Source of the DNA: an uncultured Chloroflexota bacterium
GTDB taxonomy: Bacteria; Chloroflexota; Anaerolineae; Anaerolineales; Anaerolineaceae
Reading direction: 5' to 3'
DNA: 64,000 nt
Assembly: GCA_902791025.1 (NCBI GenBank)
Contig: CADATZ010000005.1
Location: 1-64,000, forward strand
Shown one piece after another: positions 54,301 to 61,794 of this stretch (position 1 is its first letter; every line of letters starts with the position of its first letter). Both the position numbers and the translations under genes were made by a program. A model generated the notes under the pieces. The model was not told the origin of the DNA. It saw nothing but the letters and a program-made list of their open reading frames with translations, and ran no database searches.

Positions 54301-54949
54301 AAACGTTGGAAAACGAATGTATCTGAAGCGCCAAAACGAGAACGATGATCGAGAGCGTTTTGCCAACAGCCTCATCCGCTGTAGAAACAGTGCTGTTCGT
54401 TTCGGTTTTGAAAAGTTTTCTGAGCAGCTTGATGGCAAAGTATAAAATCATCATCGTCAGGATCTTGTCGACAAATTCAAGGTAAAACTGCCCAGCGATA
54501 ATTGCTAAAATTCTCGGGGATCCTATTTCAAGCAGACGGTCGATGACGCCGTCACCCCAGATATTCCCGGTTCTGCCGCCATAGAAAAAGTAGTTAAGCG
54601 GTACGCAGATCGCAGTGGAGGCAAGCGAGATGAAAACACTGATGGACATGGCTCCGAACCAGTTTTCCATCATTTTCTTGCGGGCAGAAAAACCGAGGAT
54701 CACCGCGATAGCGATGGATGTCAGCGCGTAAATCGCTGAGGCGCCGGTCGACATGGCGTCGATCAGGTTCCCGGTAACACCGACCATACTGCCGATCAGC
54801 GGTCCGGCAATATATGCGCTCAGCATCGTCCCGAAAGTGTCCAGCCATACGGGCAGCTGTCCGTTATTGGCAAAAATCCTGCCGGCAAAATTCAGCGCGA
54901 TGCACAGGATGATGAATAATGCAAATTGATAAGTTTTCCATTTTTTCAT
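51350..54949 (-). CDS. 1199-residue membrane sensor: S-component-like membrane domain, beta-propeller sensor, HD-GYP phosphodiesterase
   Basis: Residues 1-185 contain about six helices (FAGRIFANNGQLPVWLDTFG; PLIGSMVGVTGNLIDAMSTG), resembling ECF S-components or MASE-like sensors. A further helix lies near 210. About 225-850 is an extracytoplasmic two-component-regulator propeller (repeated LWIGT and ILVGTDGSGL units), followed by a Y_Y_Y domain (VPYVGYYMEGFDKTWQ). After a helix at about 945-965 comes an HD-GYP domain (VHDIGKIGI; HHERVDGRGYPQGL), which degrades c-di-GMP. It is expected to convert an external signal into lower c-di-GMP. It is flanked by two binding-protein-like genes in one operon. 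The domain calls are firm; the ligand is unknown. Confidence 0.85.
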   Translation of the reverse strand: MKKWKTYQFALFIILCIALNFAGRIFANNGQLPVWLDTFGTMLSAYIAGPLIGSMVGVTGNLIDAMSTGASAIYALTSIAIAVILGFSARKKMMENWFGAMSISVFISLASTAICVPLNYFFYGGRTGNIWGDGVIDRLLEIGSPRILAIIAGQFYLEFVDKILTMMILYFAIKLLRKLFKTETNSTVSTADEAVGKTLSIIVLVLALQIHSFSNVSAQKETPQNGALYANYVQTIYSSENGLPCGEANDIVQTNDGVLWIGTYAGLYRYNGTDFQRMDDFETVRNVNCLYVDEEGRLWIGTNDNGLAIAINETITNVIDQSTGLPSNSVRSIVRGTDGLYYIGTTGSMQVLSLNNGLRDVSTLWEVNYADGIAADKSGNVAAVTQNGRLFLMNKGRILSSRQLTSGNELFRACTFSPTGKLLAGTSAGRIIIFDISNGYFEEQATLETGKLTSIKDLNYLENGDLFVSADNGIGYFDIHGAFRVINTNEFNSSIDNTLVDYQGNLWFSSSRLGLLRLAPSSFLNIYSTVGIAHNVVNAAAFWKGNFYFGTDKGLDIVDETLSEQIHNDLTDRMAGVRIRCMLVDSKGSLWICTYGSGLYEIEADGTEHHYSSREAIFGNRVRVAMELSDGTILAGSDVGISFIRDHEIDETLTNSTDSISSMILTATELPDGRILVGTDGSGLAIIENQNVTKILTRQDGLSSEVILRTVYDAKGEGVFIVTSNGMCYMDKDGNVSLLKNFPYFNNYDVYIDEEEDRLFVMSSAGIFIMDREDVVADEPDIQYELLNARRGLDSSLTANSWHYINEEGELFLPCDSGVYMLNTKDYAEASRVYRMSIADVRIDGEPAEIERNKTIIIPRNTTRVEIVPEIINYSVQVPYVGYYMEGFDKTWQIMPLDTMKTVTYTNLPIGEYAFHMGVFDTNQQSIISQRTYNLVKEKEIYDNSWFTGYLILIPILAAIWFTWFLVSRHNERVMELQRKELALSQQQVKMSNDTIIAIARAVDAKDERTSQHSWRVSEYSVMIGKAMGLNDKDAEDLRRAALVHDIGKIGIKDAILNKDSRLTDEEYAIMKSHTTRGAEILKDLTFIPHVLDGALYHHERVDGRGYPQGLKGDEIPLFARIIGVADAFDAMTANRVYRKQMDFGYVLSEMEKGRGTQFDPEADDILLQLLKDGTIDLKKLYPGLNDTPDSAENQGGAA

Positions 54950-54992
54950 AAATACTGCCTTTCCGGGCTGCGGCGAAGGTGCGGCACCTTGT

Positions 54993-55919
54993 TTATAATC
55001 CGAGACTCCGGGCTAAATCTTCTGCTTCTTTGTACCATTCCATATATTGTCCGGATTCGAGAACTTCATCGATCACAGCGTTTACAAAATAAATCAGCTG
55101 GAGCTGTCCCTTTTTTGCCGCGATCCGGTCGCCTTTAAATTGTTCCTCAAGCTGGAATTGAAAATCAGGAAGCAGCATCAATTCCGTGTCAGTTTCCTTA
55201 TTGATATATGCTTGTGCGGTTTCAACGTCGACCATGGCGGCGTCAATTTTCCCGTTTTCAAGAGCTGTATATACTTCCTGTGTGGAGCTGAAGCGGATGA
55301 ATTCCTTATATCCGGGAAAATTTTCCGCCATAAGGGATTCTTGCAGAGATCCCCGTTGGGCCGCGATGGTTTTGTCGGAAAAATCATTGATGGAGTTAAA
55401 TTTGTCCTGATCTTCAGAGCGGATCAGGATACCGTTCCCGGCATTGTCTTCCGAATAATAATAGCCTTTTGAAAGTTCATAGGAAGATGCTCTGGAAGGA
55501 ACAAATGAGAGGGCAGAGATGGCAAGGTCACAGGTGTTTTCATCAAGTGAGGCGAGTACTTCGGAAAAATCCATCGGAACGATTTCCAGCGTAACGCCCA
55601 TCCGGTCGGCGATCAGCTGTGCTAATTTTATATCAGACCCGACAAAACGATTGAAGCCGACTTTAGCCGGATCAATAAATTCCTGCGGCGGAAAGTAAGG
55701 CTCTGTCGCGACCCGCAGCGTTCTTCTGTCGCGGATGCGCCCCAGAACACCGCCTGCGTCTGCCGGTATGCCTTTACTGATATCCATGGATTGGTCAATG
55801 AAATTCCATTCGTTTCTGACATACTGTTCGCCTGTGTCCTGAGCAAAAGCTCCGGATATTAATCCAAAAATGAAAATTAACCCTGTCAGGTTCAAAATGA
55901 GGAATCGTTTCAATTTCAT
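54993..55919 (-). CDS. extracellular solute-binding protein, family 3, of the HD-GYP operon
   Basis: A 308-residue exported protein. The signal peptide MKLKRFLILNLTGLIFIFG ends near GAFA-QD. A family 3 (amino-acid type) binding domain follows (LRVATEPYFPPQEFID; GSDIKLAQLIADRMGV; the PMDFSEVLASL region). It is first in a three-gene unit with the HD-GYP sensor (43 bp downstream) and the BMP-like protein. With no permease or ATPase, a sensory role is likely, as for BvgS- or Lux-type periplasmic partners. Its ribosome-binding site AGGAGGGAAG is supplied by stutter units. Confidence 0.83.
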   Translation of the reverse strand: MKLKRFLILNLTGLIFIFGLISGAFAQDTGEQYVRNEWNFIDQSMDISKGIPADAGGVLGRIRDRRTLRVATEPYFPPQEFIDPAKVGFNRFVGSDIKLAQLIADRMGVTLEIVPMDFSEVLASLDENTCDLAISALSFVPSRASSYELSKGYYYSEDNAGNGILIRSEDQDKFNSINDFSDKTIAAQRGSLQESLMAENFPGYKEFIRFSSTQEVYTALENGKIDAAMVDVETAQAYINKETDTELMLLPDFQFQLEEQFKGDRIAAKKGQLQLIYFVNAVIDEVLESGQYMEWYKEAEDLARSLGL

Positions 55920-55968
55920 CTTCCCTCCTACTCTCTATCCCCTAAATCCTATATCCTATCCCCTATTA
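55920..55968 (-). repeat. one-armed stutter array in the leader of the HD-GYP operon
   Basis: Read on the minus strand, units GGGGATAGG, ATATAGG, ATTTAGG and GAGTAGGAGG run up to the ATG at 55919. There is no complementary arm. The last unit provides the ribosome-binding site of the first gene. Confidence 0.75.
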
Positions 55969-56002
55969 AAATTATACTCAAAATCCGCAAAAAGGGCACT
56001 TA

Positions 56003-56031
56003 TTGACAATTTCAGCTTTGGCAGATATAAT
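56003..56031 (+). promoter_or_regulatory. consensus sigma-70 promoter of the second sugar importer
   Basis: TTGACA (56003-56008) and TATAAT (56026-56031) both match consensus and have the ideal 17-bp spacer. The binding-protein ATG lies 66 bp downstream of the -10. Confidence 0.9.
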
Positions 56032-56053
56032 CCTTTTAACAGTTTTCGCTGAA

Positions 56054-56073
56054 AAGCCTGTCGATACAGGCTT
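56054..56073 (+). promoter_or_regulatory. leader hairpin before the sugar-binding-protein gene
   Basis: AAGCCTGT (56054-56061) pairs perfectly with ACAGGCTT (56066-56073) around CGAT. It lies between the promoter and AAAAGGAGA, in the 5' leader or just after the start site. It could be an operator or an mRNA-stabilising stem. Confidence 0.6.
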
Positions 56074-56096
56074 AATTTAGAAAAGGAGATTGAAAT

Positions 56097-57359
56097 ATGA
56101 AAAAATTGTTTTCTCTGTTCCTGGTTCTGGTTCTTGCACTTTGTGCAGTGACCTCAGCCTTCGCGGATGATATCACGCTTGATGTCATCATCTGCCAGTA
56201 TGGTCCGAATACCAACAACTGGTTCGAACGCGGCGGCACTGGTATGGATGGCTCCAACTTTGTTGAAAAGTTCGAAGCTGCCAACCCGGGTATTAAACTG
56301 AACCTCGAAGTCGTTTCCTGGAACGATGTCCATCAGGTCGTCGACACCCGCATCGCCAACGGCAATGCCCCCGACATCCTGAATCTCGACACCTTCTCAG
56401 AATTCCTTCCTGACAATCTGCTGATGCCGGTCAAGGATTACACTACAGAAGAACTCTTTGCTGATTTCTTCCCTGCTTTCATGCAGGACTTCCTGGTTGA
56501 TGGTGAATACTGGGCAGTTCCGGATCTGGCTTCCGCTCGTGCGCTCTACTACAACGTTGACATCCTTGAAGAAGCCGGTGTTGAAGTTCCGACCACCTGG
56601 GCTGAACTGGAAGATGCCTCTCAGGCAATCATTGATTTCTACAACGGTGAAGTTTATCCGTGGGGTATCGATATGACCACTGATGAAGGTCAGGCTGCAT
56701 TTGCTTACTATACATGGGGCAATGGCGGCGGTTTCACTGATGAAAACGGTGAATGGGCACTCAACTCCGACGCGAACGTTGAAGCTATTGAATATGCCAT
56801 CGGTCTTGTCAATGCCGGTTACACCAACCCGAATCCGGCTACCCAGACCCGCTATGACCTGCAGGATATGTTTGCCACCGGCAAACTGGCTATGATGATC
56901 GGCCCGAACCAGATCCCGACCTATGTCAAGGATAAGGGCGGCGACATCAACATGGCAACCGCATCCCTCCCGGCCAACGAAGGCAAGACCTCCGCTTCCG
57001 TCGGTGTGAAAGACGTCATGATGGCCTTCCGCGATGATTCTGTCGAAGATCAGGCTGCCCGCAACGAAGCGATCAGCGCTTTCATGACCTTCTTCTATGA
57101 TCCGGAAAATTATGTCGGCTGGGTCTCCATGGAAGACTTCCTTCCCGCTGTCAACTCCGCAGTTGAAGCTCTTGTCGAAGCCAACCCGTCCTTCGAAGCA
57201 TGGCTGAACGTTCTTGCTACCTGCAAGTTCTACCCCACTTCCAAGGCTGAATGGGCTCAGGTCCGCCAGGGTGTCACCACTGTTGAACAGAACGCTCTGA
57301 CCGGCGCCGATGTCCGCGCTGAACTGGATGCTCTCCAGGCTGAAATCACAGGTAATTAA
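56097..57359 (+). CDS. sugar ABC importer solute-binding protein (family 1)
   Basis: A 420-residue exported binding protein. The signal peptide KKLFSLFLVLVLALCAV has cleavage near AFA-DD. A family 1 sugar-binding fold follows (FVEKFEAANPGIKLNL; NAPDILNLDTFSEF; YYNVDILEEAGVEVPTTW). Codon use is strongly biased to C-ending codons and the promoter is near consensus, so high expression is likely. It works with the two permeases at 57481 and 58365. No ATPase is encoded here. A stutter array follows the stop and may separate its mRNA from the permeases. Confidence 0.88.
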   Translation: MKKLFSLFLVLVLALCAVTSAFADDITLDVIICQYGPNTNNWFERGGTGMDGSNFVEKFEAANPGIKLNLEVVSWNDVHQVVDTRIANGNAPDILNLDTFSEFLPDNLLMPVKDYTTEELFADFFPAFMQDFLVDGEYWAVPDLASARALYYNVDILEEAGVEVPTTWAELEDASQAIIDFYNGEVYPWGIDMTTDEGQAAFAYYTWGNGGGFTDENGEWALNSDANVEAIEYAIGLVNAGYTNPNPATQTRYDLQDMFATGKLAMMIGPNQIPTYVKDKGGDINMATASLPANEGKTSASVGVKDVMMAFRDDSVEDQAARNEAISAFMTFFYDPENYVGWVSMEDFLPAVNSAVEALVEANPSFEAWLNVLATCKFYPTSKAEWAQVRQGVTTVEQNALTGADVRAELDALQAEITGN

Positions 57360-57470
57360 GATTTTAGGATTAAGTTAGGAGTGAGGAGTTAGGAGGGATG
57401 AGTATTAAAACACTCTGATCCATCCGCTTCTCACTCCTAACTTATAACTTATAACTTCAAAAGCGAAGGG
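57357..57470. repeat. stutter array with inverted arm
   Basis: After the TAA stop of the binding-protein gene, units GGATTAAG, TTAGGAG, GGAGTTAGG are followed by a 40-bp spacer. The complementary arm is CTCACTCCTAAC then TTATAAC units. It lies between the binding protein and the permease genes. Confidence 0.8.
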
Positions 57471-57480
57471 AGGTTTAAAA

Positions 57481-58368
57481 ATGAGCACAGGATTGAACCG
57501 GACAAAATGGGAGCCTTATTTATGGCTTCTGCCCAGTACGCTGCTGGTTACGGTGTTTGTTATCTTTCCAATCCTGATCGTTTTTAAGCTTTCGTTCAGT
57601 GAGATTTCCCAGGCCGGGGTCGTCGGAGGTTTCATCGGATTCAATAACTATAAAGAAGCGCTCAACCTTCCCTCATTTAAAACAGTGATGCTGAACACAC
57701 TGTGGTGGGTGCTCTCCGTTGTGATCATCTCCACGATTCTCGGCTTTATCATTGCTCTGGTGTTGAACCAGAAGTTCCATGGGCGGAAGATCGCCCGTTC
57801 GATCCTGGTGTTCCCCTGGGCAACATCTCTTGTGATTCAGGCTTCGGTCTGGAACTATATTATTAAATATGAATATGGAAGCCTGAACAACGTGCTGCTG
57901 AATCTTGGTATTATCAAACAGGCCATTAACTGGCGTTCTTCCTATCAGGTCGAGTTTATCTGGGAATGTTGGGTCGGTATATTCGTGACCGTTCCCTTTG
58001 TCACTTTCTGCGTTCTTTCCGGTCTGCAGTCCATCGATGTCTCACTTTATGAAGCTGCGACGATGGATGGCGCGGGCTTCTGGAGCAAGCTCCGCCATAT
58101 CACGCTCCCGCTGGTGAAGCCATCCCTGACAGTGAGCACGGTGTTGAACATTATTTATGTGTTCAATTCCTTCCCGATCGTTTATACCATGACGAAGGGG
58201 GCACCGGCACATAAGACGGACACAATGATCACCTACCTGTATATGCTCTCTTTCTATGAGCGCAAGAAAGGCCCCGCGACAGCGCTTTCGGTGATCGGGT
58301 TCCTGATTTTGTGCATCTGTGCCGGGATTTATATGATGTCCGTTATGCGGAAGGAGGAGCAGTTATGA
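57481..58368 (+). CDS. sugar ABC permease, MalF/UgpA type
   Basis: A 295-residue permease with six helices and the EAA-type loop YEAATMDGAGFWSKLRHITLPL. The pattern FIGFNNYKEAL is typical of the family. GGGAGG precedes the ATG. It is translationally coupled to the next permease by a 4-bp overlap (ATGA). It completes, with the MalG-type protein, the channel for the binding protein at 56097. Confidence 0.9.
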   Translation: MSTGLNRTKWEPYLWLLPSTLLVTVFVIFPILIVFKLSFSEISQAGVVGGFIGFNNYKEALNLPSFKTVMLNTLWWVLSVVIISTILGFIIALVLNQKFHGRKIARSILVFPWATSLVIQASVWNYIIKYEYGSLNNVLLNLGIIKQAINWRSSYQVEFIWECWVGIFVTVPFVTFCVLSGLQSIDVSLYEAATMDGAGFWSKLRHITLPLVKPSLTVSTVLNIIYVFNSFPIVYTMTKGAPAHKTDTMITYLYMLSFYERKKGPATALSVIGFLILCICAGIYMMSVMRKEEQL

Positions 58369-59957
58369 GATATCCGGAAGTCGCCCGGCGAAACAGGCGG
58401 ATGATGCTCCTTCTTATTCTGGGGCTGATTCTTTCCCTGATCTTGATGAGCCTGCCGCTTTATACTTTCGATGCGGATGTTTATACAAAAAAATCTGCCA
58501 ACACCTTTGTCGGTGATGAAAAATATGTCGCTGCCCGTGCGGAAGCGGAACAGGCAGCGGAGGATTACCGTGCGCAGGGTTTTGACGTAGAAGTGCATGA
58601 AAATGTTTTGGAGCGGGTGAATTCAAAAGGAAAAACCACTTCGCTGGTTACCTTTACAGTCAGTCAGCGCTACAGCAAGAATTTCTTTTCATTCATTGGG
58701 AAGGGGCTTCCTTCCTCAACAGTGTTGCTGTGTTTGTTAGGATTGATGTGTTTATCTGTTCTCTTTGCAATATTCGGATTGCTTGGAACTGAGGATGTGC
58801 TGCATTGCTACCTTTCCCAAAAGTCCCGGGTTTTGCGGAACCTGGCAATCGCCGCGTTGATCCTCGCGATCATTCTGGTTCCGGTATTTATCCTGATGAA
58901 CAACGTGACATTTTCCCGTCAGCTTTCCTTATATAACGCTGGTCTGATAACGGAAGGAAAGGAAGCCTTTTTTGCCCGTATGGACCGGTTCCTGTTTGAC
59001 GGACAGATGGGAGAAAGCATCGGTGATGTGCTCAGCGGATTGACGATCAACCATTCCGGATTGGTCTGGCTGCTGATCCCGACGCTCTTTATTTCGCTGA
59101 TTGGAGCGATTTCTATTCGTAAGGGCGAGATTGAAAGCAGCCTGCTCCGGGGAGCGCTGTATCTGTTTGTGATCATCGTCTGTGTGGTCACGCTGTATCC
59201 GTATTACGTGATGCTGATCACCGCGTTCCGCTCCAACGCGGAAAGTCTGGATATGTATTTCCTGCATATGTTCCCGACAAAATGGATCTGGAGCAACCTG
59301 ACGGATATCGTCAACCGCGGTGTTCCGCGCTTCCTGCTGAACTCTCTGTTTGTGGCAGGCGGGGCGACAGCCCTTGCGATGCTGTGCGGGATCCCGGCAG
59401 CTTACGCGTTGGCTCGGATGACCTTCAAAGGGAAAAAGATCTTCCTGGGGTATGTGATCATGAGCCAGATGTTTTCACCGGTGGTGCTGCTGATCGGTAT
59501 TTCCCAACTGATGACTACCTTCCATCTAAACAATACCCTGTGGGGGCTGATGCTCATCAACGCGGCATTCAACCAGGCTTTCGCCATCTGGCTGCTGCGC
59601 GGGACTTTTGTTTCGATTTCATCGGAAATGGAGCAGGCAGCGATGATCGATGGCTGTGGTACAGTAGGCGCATTGACTAAGGTGCTGATCCCGATGGCTG
59701 CCCCGGGTATCGTAACGGCGCTGATTTTTGTCTTCATCAATGCCTGGAATGAGTACACGATCGCTACCATTCTGATTTCAACCGCGCAGAACCGCCCGAT
59801 CACGGTGGGGATCACCCAGTTCTCTTCCTTCAATATGATCGAATGGCAGTATATGTTCGCGGCATCGCTGCTGGCGACGATCCCTGTCGTGATTCTCTTT
59901 ATGACGATCGAAAGGCACCTGACAGCCGGCCTGACATCCGGCGGTGTAAAGGGGTAA
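58365..59957 (+). CDS. sugar ABC permease, MalG type, with long N-terminal membrane extension
   Basis: A 530-residue permease. The C-terminal 280 residues are a normal MalG-type permease (TLYPYYVMLITAFRSNAES; EQAAMIDGCGTVGALTKVLIP; AWNEYTIATILI). The N-terminal 250 residues add about four helices and an extracytoplasmic loop of about 90 residues (VYTKKSANTFVGDEKYVAAR). MalG proteins are usually about 280 residues, so this extension is unusual, although some maltodextrin permeases are longer. GGAGGAG before the ATG at 58365 fixes the start. Confidence 0.85.
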   Translation: MRYPEVARRNRRMMLLLILGLILSLILMSLPLYTFDADVYTKKSANTFVGDEKYVAARAEAEQAAEDYRAQGFDVEVHENVLERVNSKGKTTSLVTFTVSQRYSKNFFSFIGKGLPSSTVLLCLLGLMCLSVLFAIFGLLGTEDVLHCYLSQKSRVLRNLAIAALILAIILVPVFILMNNVTFSRQLSLYNAGLITEGKEAFFARMDRFLFDGQMGESIGDVLSGLTINHSGLVWLLIPTLFISLIGAISIRKGEIESSLLRGALYLFVIIVCVVTLYPYYVMLITAFRSNAESLDMYFLHMFPTKWIWSNLTDIVNRGVPRFLLNSLFVAGGATALAMLCGIPAAYALARMTFKGKKIFLGYVIMSQMFSPVVLLIGISQLMTTFHLNNTLWGLMLINAAFNQAFAIWLLRGTFVSISSEMEQAAMIDGCGTVGALTKVLIPMAAPGIVTALIFVFINAWNEYTIATILISTAQNRPITVGITQFSSFNMIEWQYMFAASLLATIPVVILFMTIERHLTAGLTSGGVKG

Positions 59958-60000
59958 AAACGCTGGCGACGGAAATCTTTCAAAATGATAGCGGGGAATT

Positions 60001-61731
60001 GTGAATTTCCGATTTCTGAATAGTTCAAAATTTGCAAAAACGGTTTCAATCATCGTTTTTATTGTGTTTGTTATAGTAGGCCTGCTGTCTTATCGGGATT
60101 ACGCGATCAGCATTGATGAACCGATCCACAGAATGTACAGCATTGTTACTTACCGCTGGGTGAACCGGACTTTGTTTGACAGAGGTGTATTCATCAACGA
60201 AGGTACCGAGGACCTGGGAAATTTTGAAGAGAAGTATTATGGTGTGGCGATCCAGCTGCCGCTGCTGGTTGCAGAAGATATCTATCAAATGGTCAAACAT
60301 GAGCCGATGCCGGTCAGATCGATATACCATATGCGCCATATCTATTTCCATTTGATCTATATTCTTTCGCTTTACTGTTTTTTCTGTCTTACTGCAAAAA
60401 TCTTTCATTCTGATTGGGCGGGAATTCTTGCCGTTCTGATGATCTACAGCTTCGGACGGTTTTTTGCCGAATCGTTTTATAACACGATGGATACGGTTTT
60501 CGCCTCTTTGTGTATGATCAGTTTCTTTTGCGCGTATAAAGTCCTGTCTGCCGGATGCGGTACAAAATGGTGTTTGATTTTTGCTGTGGTGACCGCGTTT
60601 ACTGTCAGTTCACGAATGGCGGGAGCGATGATCCCGCTTGGACTGATGGTGCTGATCCTGATGGATCGTATTCGGTACCGCCAGCCTTTTCCCTGGAAAC
60701 CATTTCTTTTGATTGCCGCTGCCTATCCGATATGGATTCTGATAACGCCGGCATCCTGGACAAACCCGTTGAAGTTCTCCTTCGAGTTTATTTCGGCTTT
60801 TTCTGATTATCACTGGAATGGGGTCGTTTTGTTTGAGGGGAAATACCTGTGGAAAGAAGAAGTTCCCGCTGACTATTGGCTGCGATGGATCGGGATGACG
60901 GTTCCCCTGGTCTATCAGGTATTTGCTGTGATTGGACTGTTCCTTTTTGTCCGGCATATTTTCAAGATAATTTTGAATAAAAGTAATGTGGATGTATCTA
61001 TTCAGAACGGAGCACGTGGGGGACTGGCAACTTGTGCCGCGAAGCCGACACAAGCGTGTCTGTCCCCATGTGCGTCGCTGGGTTCTGAACAATTACATTT
61101 GTATTATGATACAACCGATAAAATTCTGCTGATCATGTTCGTCCTTTTTACGGGTAGTCTGTTATACCAAATCATCTGCCATCCGACGGTTTATAACAGC
61201 TGGCGGCACGGTTTTTATCTGTATCCGCTTCTTATCACTTTTGCCGTATATGCCTTGCTGCGGCTGAAACAGTGGAAGATGCGTACAGGTGTTATTTGTA
61301 CGGCTGTTACCTCTTTATCACTGGTCTATCATCTTATCCTGCTCGTGGTGAACCATCCCGCGCAATATACGGCTTTTAATCTGATCGGTCAGCGTTTCGC
61401 GGATCAGTATGAGGGGGATTATTGGGGCATGTCGGTGTTTCAGTGTCTGAATTGGATCCTGGATCAAGGTTCGGAGCCTGTGACGGTTAGCCCTTATTAT
61501 CCACGGACAAAAGGGATGATCTACAATGATTTGAATATGCTGACCGACGAAGAACAGGAAAGGATCAGTGTCGCTTTTGTGGATAGTGATTATCAGATCG
61601 TACTGAAAAGCGGAAACGGGATCTTTGAATATGAAGCCAACCCTGAGATAGAAGGGTATACGGAGGTCTATCCGGTGATGAGCTACGGTTCGGAGATCGC
61701 TTCAGTCTACCAAAAAACCGGACAGCCTTAG
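60001..61731 (+). CDS. GT39-like membrane glycosyltransferase with HR1-encoded insert
   Basis: A 576-residue polytopic protein. The first extracytoplasmic loop begins RDYAISIDEPIHRMY, whose acidic pair is typical of GT-C-fold transferases using polyprenyl-phosphate sugars. About 9 helices follow, then a soluble C-terminal domain. Residues about 334-362 (NGARGGLATCAAKPTQAC...) are encoded by an HR1 repeat in a loop between helices. The start is a GTG behind AGCGGGG, though the spacing is short. It probably mannosylates or glycosylates surface proteins or lipids. The family assignment rests on topology and the DE motif. Confidence 0.68.
   Translation: MNFRFLNSSKFAKTVSIIVFIVFVIVGLLSYRDYAISIDEPIHRMYSIVTYRWVNRTLFDRGVFINEGTEDLGNFEEKYYGVAIQLPLLVAEDIYQMVKHEPMPVRSIYHMRHIYFHLIYILSLYCFFCLTAKIFHSDWAGILAVLMIYSFGRFFAESFYNTMDTVFASLCMISFFCAYKVLSAGCGTKWCLIFAVVTAFTVSSRMAGAMIPLGLMVLILMDRIRYRQPFPWKPFLLIAAAYPIWILITPASWTNPLKFSFEFISAFSDYHWNGVVLFEGKYLWKEEVPADYWLRWIGMTVPLVYQVFAVIGLFLFVRHIFKIILNKSNVDVSIQNGARGGLATCAAKPTQACLSPCASLGSEQLHLYYDTTDKILLIMFVLFTGSLLYQIICHPTVYNSWRHGFYLYPLLITFAVYALLRLKQWKMRTGVICTAVTSLSLVYHLILLVVNHPAQYTAFNLIGQRFADQYEGDYWGMSVFQCLNWILDQGSEPVTVSPYYPRTKGMIYNDLNMLTDEEQERISVAFVDSDYQIVLKSGNGIFEYEANPEIEGYTEVYPVMSYGSEIASVYQKTGQP
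61001..61089 (-). repeat. HR1 hairpin repeat, copy 9, inside the GT39-like gene
   Basis: TTCAGAACGGAGCACGTGG and CCCCATGTGCGTCGC then GGTTCTGAAC are the ends. The tip CTTGTGCCG pairs with CGACACAAG with one mismatch around CGAAG. The whole element, including its TTCAGAA/TTCTGAA ends, lies in the reading frame and adds about 29 codons. Confidence 0.92.
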
Positions 61732-61794
61732 TTTTTATAAAGATCATGGATAAACAAAACGTAGTGAGCAGAATATATATCCGGAATCGCTTAT

